Source: Laguncularia racemosa | Taxonomy: Eukaryota; Streptophyta; Magnoliopsida; Myrtales; Combretaceae | DNA: 64,000 nt | Direction of reading: 5' to 3' | NCBI GenBank assembly: GCA_037954665.1 | Contig: JBBMOL010000037.1 | Coordinates: forward strand, 62,001-126,000 | Made by a program: the position numbers and the translations under genes | In this document: positions 55,741-64,000 of the stretch, piece by piece | Layout: the number at the start of each line of letters is the position of its first letter | Position numbering within the stretch: the first letter of the stretch is position 1 | Notes under the pieces: generated by a model | Database searches by the model: none | The model's input: the letters and a program-made list of their open reading frames with translations, nothing else | Told to the model about the DNA's origin: nothing

Positions 55741-56853
55741 CCAAATCAAAGTTTAAATAGTTCTAGTAACACCATTTAGCTCTAGAATCCCTCACAAGCA
55801 AGAATCAAAGAACAATTCCACAAAAAAAAACTCACAATTCCTTCTATTTGCAAAACAAAGTAGCTTGTGTAAAATAATTATAATAACTATTAAACACATA
55901 ACTTATCAAGATTTCTTTATATGCAACTTAAGTTTAACCCATTAAGAGTTTACAAACAAAAAATTAGCTTGAAACTATGTTGTTAAAGGTTTAAAAATCA
56001 AATTAAAATTTACATCCAAGCATGGCGATTTCTTAAGGGCTACTATATCCACTTTAAAATCCATGCATGCAAAATAAAATAAGATCAAACGGAGAAAGAG
56101 ACTCACCAACACATGGTGTCACACCATGTTGGGCTCCTTAAACGTAATAGCCCACCGTACACTGTATAAAAACCTAGGAATAATCCCTTTGTTATCAAAG
56201 AATTTGCATTACAGTATACAAGACATACTCACATCTAAAATCCCAAACAGGGTTTAACATTTCCAAACAATATAGAGACAATAATTAATCACACATAATA
56301 AACATTATGATATTATGGGACTAAGGTCCCATCAAATATCGAAAAGTTATTACTATTATCCAATAGATAATAACTAAGCAGTCTAAGTCTCTAATATAAC
56401 ATTAATACAACTAAAACATAAGTTTAAATTCATATATAGATAGACATTTAAGGTGATCGCTCTATTCCTCCCTCATCCTTCATACATCCCCTGGTGTCCC
56501 ATACTAACCTTTAGCATATATCTACCAAACTCTAGCCAAATAGGCTCCTGCAATAATGAAACTCTGTAAGGGTGTAAGCCATGACAGTTTAGTGAGAAAA
56601 ATCCCCTTATTGAGCTAACAAGCAATTGATGAGTTATTTAAACAAGAATATGCAATGCACGATTCACTCATATGAATGCAATAGTATATATAATCTTCTA
56701 GATACCACATACAGTACGAATTTATCACCCTGCATTGCCTAAGTTGGGAAATCACGAACTATACATTAGCTCCAGGTTCCAATCACCCCGCGCTTTCTCT
56801 TTAAGACCATTTACAAAAAACTTTGTATTTTTACTTTATTAAAGTAAGCTTAA

Positions 56854-56886
<33 letters not shown>

Positions 56887-57440
56887 TATGCTAATGTGGG
56901 TTGTGGACACAAAAGGCTCATAAGCTCAATCACTCCTAAGCAATGAATTTTTAGACTCAATCTCAATTAGGAGGTAGCATTTCCTGGTTCCAAGTAGTTC
57001 ACAAAGGTTGAGACAAGGTTTACACATAAAGTAAACCTCCATGTGACCTCTCTGTACCACCACGTGATGCTAACGGCCTTCTTACATGCTGAAATATGTG
57101 ATGCATGATTCTTTTAATTAAGGTTAGATATCATCGGGTTTAATTATTTCAGCGACCACTAAATTTATCGCAAATACTTGCATTATCATTAATATAAATG
57201 CAAGAAAAACTAGTAATCAATTACCCACATATTATTTAAAGTAGTTTAGCAATCAAAATCACATCAATCAAACACAACAAATTTCTCGATTTCCATACAC
57301 ATACATCCAATTTCATAAATTACAATTATATACAAGTACACTAAATTATAAACACAAACAAGAACAATAATCATCAAATCACTCACCCAATTGTGTTATC
57401 CCTAGTCGTAGTAATCTGAGGCTAACTCGGCCTCAAAATC
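55741..57440 (-). repeat. Old LTR-like sequence, no gene
   Basis: 56135-56250 resembles 25845-25960. On the minus strand GGGCTATTAC near 56143 resembles LTR ends of other plant gypsy families, but no partner was found. An (AT)n run lies at 56854-56881. Confidence 0.4.
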
Positions 57441-58455
57441 GATATTGCCTAATAGGACAAATAGTAATTATGTACATTCCAGTAGGATAACAATTCTAAT
57501 TGATTTCATTAAATTCATTAGTTTTATCAATTTGAGTTGTTTCAATGTTTTGTCTTAACTTTTTCATTTTAAGTCCACTTGTTTACATATTTATAGTTGT
57601 TTGAAAGGTTTTTTTTGTTTCTTTTTCTATTTCTAAAGTCATTTAAGTTATAAAAAACTAAGTTATTCTTTGAACAGTTTTTTGTGCACATTGTTCGAGT
57701 CTATTTTGAAACCTTTTTCGCCTAATAGGGTATAATATTTAAAAGAAGTTATTTCTAATCAACTTAGAGACTTAGCTGGGCTTTTCTTAAGTGTGTGAGG
57801 GTCATGCACTTGCTGTCAATTTGAGGTTTTCGTCCACTATTCCAAGTTAACCATTTGTTGTTTCGGTTGTACTTATTTTTTACCTATATACCTCATCTTT
57901 TGTATTTAATCCTAGGGTTTCATTTCCTACCTTTTCCTAATGATATTTTGCCATGTTCATGTTCTAGAAATTTTATAAAACATGAACAAAAATCCTTTTT
58001 GGGCATCGGTTTTGTGTTTTGGAAGTCTTCCACATTTCCAACTTTTCCTATTACTAATACATATTAACTACTACTTAAGACTCTTAAGGATTGAGGTCTA
58101 CTTAATACATCAGAAAAAGATGATTCCTAGCTTCTTCAACATGGCATCTAGAAGAGTACAGTAAGGTCCTGATCTCATTTACATCACTTATCTCCAAATC
58201 TTACACAACTGGCTTAATATAAGTTGGCTACTTTACATTGTCTTCTATCGTAGTTTAAGTTTATATCAAAATCTTGAATCCCTAGCTTGGTACAACTTAA
58301 ATGTATAAGTAAAACTACAAAATCAGAATAATAATAACTATGCTAATCTGATTTACAAGGATACATTACAAGAAATTGAAAATTATAGGCATAAGTTAGT
58401 ATCTTACACTTAATGGTCTTTTATTTGGTGCTCTTAACTTCACTCCCTAGCTTTC
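57441..58455. other. No gene recognised
   Basis: AT-rich. ACATTCCAGTAGGA at about 57475 recalls an E6 LTR segment but is too short to call. The open frames at 57855-58067 and 57982-58164 show no domain. Confidence 0.5.
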
Positions 58456-59444
58456 TGATGTGCCTAAATCCACTTAGAAGCACAATTAAAAGACTCAAGA
58501 AAAAAGCAAACTCAAGTCAACAACAAACCGGTTCCAAAAGGGCAAAAATTGCGTGAACCCTAGTAAAGATGCAATGAAATCCAATTGCTCAATGTTGCAA
58601 TTGTGATACCACAATGATAATCTCTTCTAACATCACACTAATCACACATAATCCCACGAGAATAATCCACAATTTCAAAAGAAAACTTCAATTCTAAGAA
58701 CTCCTTTCCATAAGTGATAATCGAATTCAAATGCAAAGGATCTTAATTAATCACAAGAATTCGAAAATAATAAGAAGTAAATCTATCCAAGAACTATCTC
58801 AATTCACCCCTAGATATGACACACTAGAGAAGAAAAGAAATCACGACAAAACGAAATTGATACTACTCACAATTTCAAGGTGTTGCACTCGCCACAATTT
58901 CAACTCTTAGGATTGAAATTGATAAGAGTCTAATGACAACTAGGAACCCTAATTCTCACGTGAATATGAACTCTCAATTCTACAAAATATGGCCTCCTCA
59001 AACCCTCTCTTAAGCAAGTATTTATACTTGTTACTCCTAGGGTTAAAAAGTGCTCAAAATTACAAGTTTGCCACTTTTAAGGTGGCTAACCCTAAATGAA
59101 AATTACAAGGAATTAAAAGTGTCCCAAAGCCAAAATACAACCAAAATAATTCATAAAAGAGTAAATATATAAAATAAATGGTCCTTCATGATGCCGGTCT
59201 TCAAGAAGCTTTTGAATCAGGTTCCGTTGACAACCCTGATTCACTCAGTAGTAAGGGTGTTTTTGCATCCTGTAGGACTGACAAATGAACCTGTTGAAAT
59301 GCATCAAAATTATAGTGCAAAGATGTATAAAGTAGGTTAGATTTCTCAAGGTTAGGTTTCTCTAGCAAAACCCTCAAAACTAGATTTTGGAGACCCTTAG
59401 CTCGGGCCTTAATGATAGGTCCTGGAAAAGTCTGATTCCTATCA
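58456..59444 (-). mobile_element. S5: solo LTR of the E group (989 bp)
   Basis: The minus-strand start is TGATAGGAATCAGACTTTTC and the end TTTAGGCACATCA. Perfect duplication CTTTC (58451-58455 and 59445-59449). No PBS, tract or interior, so it is a product of LTR-LTR recombination. TATA palindrome at 59016-59029. Confidence 0.94.
59016..59029 (-). promoter_or_regulatory. S5 TATA motif
   Basis: Minus strand AAGTATAAATACTT. A solo LTR with an intact motif could in principle start transcription leftward. Confidence 0.5.
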
Positions 59445-61239
59445 CTTTCCTTCTTACATGATGTTGCTACTTGGTCTTTCCTTGACCTTTAGCTCCTCAA
59501 AGGTTCTTCTAAATGGTGTGGAAAGCTTTTGGAGTTGGGCTTGAAGCGGTGATGTTTGGTGTTGTGATTTTCACGTTGGAATTATGGCGTTGTGGGTGAC
59601 AATGGGTAGCGGTTTGGTCGTTAGGGGTAGTCTATTTTTAGAGTTTCTTTTAAAGAGTTTTTGAGAGGTTTTTCTAAGAAATATTTCCAAATGTGAAGTT
59701 CCTAGGTTTCATGTAAAGGTGAGAGAAAATGGGAGTGATTTGGGTTACTTTAGTGATGGTTTAGACACATTGATTAATAGGTTAAGTTGGTCAATGGATT
59801 TACATGTTGGTTAAAGGAAAGTTTTAGGTCAAATCACTTTACATTTTTGGAAATGGTCTCTTCAATCAAAATTAAGATCTTATCTATGACCTATACCTAC
59901 ACACCTAGGTGCACTTGATGCCTTTTGAACCCTTGGATCGCATGTGTTATCAACTTCCCTACCCTTAGATGTAGCCAACAATTGCTTGGGGCATTTGCTG
60001 CCTTTGTTTGTTTTGTCCCTTGGTCAATAAATGTAGGTTAATTAGAGTTTAATTAGGGTAATTTCTAGATGTAAATTTAGGTTATTTATTTAAGCTAATA
60101 ATGGGTATGAAATGGCAAACTTACCCCTCATGTTTACACCAATTAGGGGTTAATTAGGTGGGAATTGTTTTCCATCAATTACATTGTCTAATTTGATTAA
60201 TTAGTAGGGTTAGTTTTAATTAAATTATTTGATCTTTTCCATTATTCATAAGGCAAATTATTGCTTTTAAGGTTTCAATTTTGGTTGAGTTGAAACCTAG
60301 GTTTTTTTGAGCTTGAGGTTATTTCGATAATCCCTAAAGTGGCTCTAAAGTTGGTTAATTGATTTAGGATTTTGGGATTTGAATTTGGGTCTTGTGTAAC
60401 CCTTAGTTAGAGTTTAGGTCTCTTTAATGTAATGTTATATGGTCGGGATTCTTCTAGGGTTCTAATCCCTTAAGTTTTGAGTACACTAATCCAATCAAGT
60501 GTCTCAGAATAAATTTTATGTTTAAAGCCATGCTTTCGTATTTGTTTTCCAATATATTTCCTAATACTTCCACTAGGCGTAGCTCTTAGTCTTGAAAATT
60601 TCTAGGGTTTACACATGGAGCTCCAGCCACCACCATACCAGTGCACCTTGTTGGCAAGAACTAGCACAACCTTAACCTTTAAACCCTTGAGTGGCTTCAC
60701 AGTAGGTCAATCTTAGCTTCCTTAACCACACACAACCAATAGCATGCGATAAAATTCCTTATTTTCTTATTTTCCTTTGATTTCTCATTAAGTCTTGGAG
60801 TTGTTTTCTTCCTCTTGCTTGAGTTGTTCTTTACAATAGGTTGTGTTTTCAGGTGTTTGGTGAGCTAAATGGTGGAAATATAAGAAAAAAAAAGGGAGGA
60901 ACTTGATACTTCCAAAGTTTTACCAAATGTATCTATGTGTATTCTCTTCTTCCCTTCTCCAATTTTCTATTCTACTAAAGAATGTGTGTCTTCCAATTTA
61001 AAAACTTGTTCTTAGATGAACATAGCTGATGATGATTCCTAAGCCAAAGGAGAATATCATTTTTTTTTCCCTCAACAATTGGACTTAAGGTATATTTTTA
61101 TTTTGTAATGTACTTATTCATTTATTAGTTTTCCTTTCCTTAATTATTTGGAGATGAGTATACTCCGACTTCCTTTTCCTCTGGCCACATCCCAATAGAA
61201 GCTATAATGTCTATACTTCATGTCTTTGAATTATAAATT
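59445..61239. other. No gene recognised
   Basis: Less AT-rich than the flanks and without long open frames. Nothing familiar on either strand. Confidence 0.5.
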
Positions 61240-61249
61240 ATAATATTTA

Positions 61250-61633
61250 GGTATCGTTTAGCTATTATAAATTTACGATACTATACTAAATAAAACATTT
61301 TTTTCCCTTATTTGATTTACATATTTTCTTGATTACTAAACAAAAATGATCCTAAAGTACTATACAAAATACTTATATTTTATACCATCCAAAATATGGT
61401 ACAAAAATAAAATTTATTAGATAAAAACACAAAAATCCTTATCCAATACTTCATATATTTTATTTAGTGTAGTACTATGTATATTTAAATAGTTGACATC
61501 ACAAAAATGTTTGTTCAGTACAGTGCATAACAAACGTGGTATAAGGGAGTTGTGTTATCATGTTTTTGATGTTCTATGCTATTTAATACTCTTTGTACTG
61601 TTTAGTACTACAATCCAAATACTATCTTAGGGA
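61250..61633. mobile_element. Possible MITE
   Basis: The left end GGTATCGTTTAGCTATTATA and the reverse complement of the right end (GATAGTATTTGGATTGTAG) are loosely similar. Flanks TTTAG and TTAGG do not match well. The interior is AT-rich and non-coding. Confidence 0.3.
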
Positions 61634-62022
61634 ACATTTTACCTATAGTACACTACTAGAATAATGTATGTACAAATCTATCAAGCACAATGAATATATA
61701 GTGACTAATTATATACTACAAATACTGTTTTATTATAAACTCTTAATGTTACAACTCAAATAATTTTTTTTTTTCAAAGTTTCGTTATATCTCATAGCTA
61801 GCTATTTGAGTTTTCAGTAAAATAATAACTTAAAACGTTATTTCATACTTATAATTAAATTAACGCAATTATATTTTTTATTTTGAAAAACAAACTTCTC
61901 AAAGCCACTTTGACTATTGTCCATGGCCTCGGCATCAACTTCGAACTAAAATGAACAGTGTCACCTAAATCCCTAAATTAGTACATCAAGGACACATGGT
62001 GTCACGGTTATTTTCATCATTT

Positions 62023-62053
62023 TGTGTGTGTGTGTGTATATATATTATATATG
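62023..62053. repeat. (TG)n(TA)n microsatellite
   Basis: A TG run passes directly into TA repeats. Confidence 0.9.
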
Positions 62054-62675
62054 TAAATATATGTATTTGCGTATTTGTGCAGTTGAAAAAACTCTTCTAA
62101 TGATTCTGTATTTAAAAGAATTAGTATTACTGTCACTTCACATATCTTTATGTTATAGTACATGTAAATATTCATAAATTATAGTTATTATATTATGCAC
62201 GCTAATAAATATGTTTTCCTTTGCTTTACAAAAAGTTATTGTCATATTTCATATAAACTTTTTACCTGTTTACTCAACCCTCAATCGTCTCACCTATACA
62301 CAATTGCCATGTTTCTCGCTCTCCTAAACATTTCTAGCTAAGGTTACAAGGGAGAAGGACATGGTAAGGTAGACTTCCATTTATCTTCAAATCTAATAAA
62401 AATAATCCTAAAGTATCTCCAAATAACAGACAAAATATAATACTCAAATAACTCAACACACTTCATGCATATAATTATAACCCAGGCAATCAGGTTCTAC
62501 GATACAAATAGTCAAAATAAAATCTCACTTCAAGGCCAAAACTTAGCTCATTTCTACTGATACTCTTTTCCTTATTACTATCTTAAGATAAACTTCCTAA
62601 GTCCCAAGCCCTCGAGGTATGCCCTTCTAGTAGGTTGTTCCCTTTTCTATCTTTTCCAACCAGCATCTATATTAC

Positions 62676-63308
62676 GAGAAATCCATTAAAATATATATTT
62701 TTTAAATAATTATAAAATAGGATACCTAATAAATTTATTTCTAAAATAAATGGCGAAGACAAAAATATGTTTTTAGTAATTTATACTGAATGTGCATTTC
62801 GGGTACACGCCTTTAGTACATATTGCGATTTTTTTTTTTTGTTATTCTTATATAAACTTTTAATTTATTTAAAACATAAAAAAATTAATTTAAAAAAATT
62901 TATCATTAAAAAAAGTATAAAAAATCATGTACAGAAAATCATAAATACAATTTTAACACCTATCGGGTTGAAGAAATACATGCTCAACATTTGCTTGTCG
63001 AGAGTATTACAATAATCACAAAATTTATTTATAATTTTCTTTACATTATTTTTCATAAAAAAATTAATGATAAATTTTCTCAAATTAATTTTTAAAAAAT
63101 TAAAAAATTACATAAGAATAACAAAAAAATAATTTTCATAAATTTAAAATTTATAGAAATTAATTTAAAATTTATTAAAAAATTCACGATACATACTAAA
63201 GGCACATACCCAGTTTGTACCTTTACCACCTATTTCGAAAATAAGTTTACCAAATATCCTATTTTGTGATTATTTAAAAAAAATAATATATTTTAGTGAA
63301 TTTTCCTC
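62676..63308. mobile_element. Long terminal-inverted-repeat element (MULE-like or foldback MITE)
   Basis: Two arms of about 230 bp (62676 to about 62905 and about 63070 to 63308) are imperfect reverse complements. Shared anchors include AAAATAGGATA, GCCTTTAGTA and GTTATTCTTAT. Flanks TATATTAC (62668-62675) and TATACTAC (63309-63316) match 7/8, a plausible target-site duplication. The centre (about 160 bp) is non-coding; the open frame 62767-63015 is a by-product. Eight to nine base duplications and long arms fit a MULE- or hAT-related non-autonomous element. The RNA would fold into a long hairpin. Confidence 0.72.
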
Positions 63309-63316
63309 TATACTAC

Positions 63317-64000
63317 TACATCTAAGGATCTTCGTCTTTGGTCTTTCTTTGCAAAGCAATAAAGAAGTCTAGCATTTTCTCTCCACATATATTTGTTGAG
63401 TCATATAGCTCTTATACCACTTAAACTATCATACCCTTAACCCAATTGACATGATAATTTTTTACATTTTCTTGCATCTAGTAAGAACTTGCAAGACTGA
63501 AAGGCCCATTTTCATAATTCACCAAAGATACTTAAATAAACATATATTTTTGTTTGAAAGTCTCAATTTTGAATTGTCTCTTAACCTCAAAAATGTATCA
63601 TACTTAAATATACAATAGAAACCTCAAAATTATAACACCATAGTAAGCTAGAAATATATTATAACTAAAAATTATTATTTGAGCATAGAACTAAATTAGG
63701 CCCATCTATGGGCCATCAGCATTTGAAACATTAGCATCATTCCCATTTCCAACCACAAGTCAAAACAAAAGTAGTTGTAGCTATTTATATCTTGTAAATA
63801 ACCCTAAGCCAAAATCAAAAACCTTAATATGGATGAGCTATAAATAACAATTATACTAATGCACATATAATTGCAAGCAACATTTATTGACCCAATTAGT
63901 TATCTTATTTAGTTGTGTGTAGTCTAAGCCATTTGGATCAAAAGATCTCGAGTAGACATGGGGTCGATTTAAAACCTACACGGAATTGGCTTAGAACCGT
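63317..64000. other. No gene recognised
   Basis: AT-rich sequence without open frames of note or matches elsewhere in the window. Confidence 0.5.

Noticed and set aside
57462..57490. Fragment of an E6-type LTR (ACATTCCAGTAGGA)
   Set aside because: The match is too short to separate from chance.
62767..63015. 82-codon frame in the inverted-repeat element as a transposase fragment
   Set aside because: Lys/Ile/Leu-rich from AT content, spans arm and centre, no DDE or other motif.

Overview
This is a plant nuclear window, AT-rich and built almost entirely from LTR retrotransposons. I find no convincing host gene, tRNA, rRNA or CRISPR. The elements carry Ty3/gypsy-type gag, protease (PR), reverse transcriptase (RT), RNase H and integrase (IN) remnants. 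Their primer-binding sites (PBS) read TGGTATCAGAGC, complementary to plant initiator Met-tRNA. The species cannot be named from what I can see. The setting looks like heterochromatin (inference).

Layout. 1-4944: minus-strand element E1, whose 5' LTR holds a solo LTR (S1, 3643-4482). 4945-11756: simple sequence and old repeats, including repeat R and a solo LTR inside it (S2, 8958-9708). 11757-19877: an older element H, split by a complete gag-PR element E8 (12508-17387, target-site duplication GAATA). 19878-21778: AT-rich, nothing recognised. 21779-25590: E2, a deletion derivative with a nearly open reading frame. 25591-28662: host-like sequence holding a probable solo LTR (S3). 28663-55740: a nested stack. 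E3 (minus; the only copy with gag, PR, RT, RNase H and IN) is split by E4 (TSD ATAAG) and is fused at 39714/39715 to E5. The 3' LTR of E5 holds S4. E6 (TSD TATAT) sits in repeat R and is itself split by E7 (TSD TCGGG). 55741-58455: old repeats. 58456-59444: solo LTR S5 (TSD CTTTC). 59445-64000: no genes, one weak MITE candidate and one strong long inverted-repeat transposon (62676-63308).

How the parts relate. E1-E7 belong to one group: LTRs starting TGATAGGAATC and ending GGCACATCA, with polypurine tract GAGGCCCGAGGAGA or a close variant; E8 is a close relative. Coding capacity is divided among copies. E8 keeps gag and PR. E6 keeps PR-RT-RNase H-IN but no gag. E1, E2, E4 and E5 keep PR but have lost gag and everything from RT to the IN C-terminus. 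E7 keeps only the gag N-terminus and the C-terminal tail. The deletion junctions are shared between copies and often stay in frame, so the deleted forms apparently multiplied, presumably using proteins supplied by other members. All coding regions carry stops or lost catalytic residues and should be treated as inactive.

Most notable: (1) a subfamily (E1, E4, E6) whose LTRs have grown past their own PBS so that a PBS-like site lies inside the LTR, and an unrelated solo LTR (S2) showing the same in two tandem 31-bp units; (2) an apparent deletion series gag loss, then RT-IN loss, then a small C-terminal loss; (3) a 13-residue coding minisatellite between PR and RT; (4) a C-terminal pol tail encoded in LTR U3.
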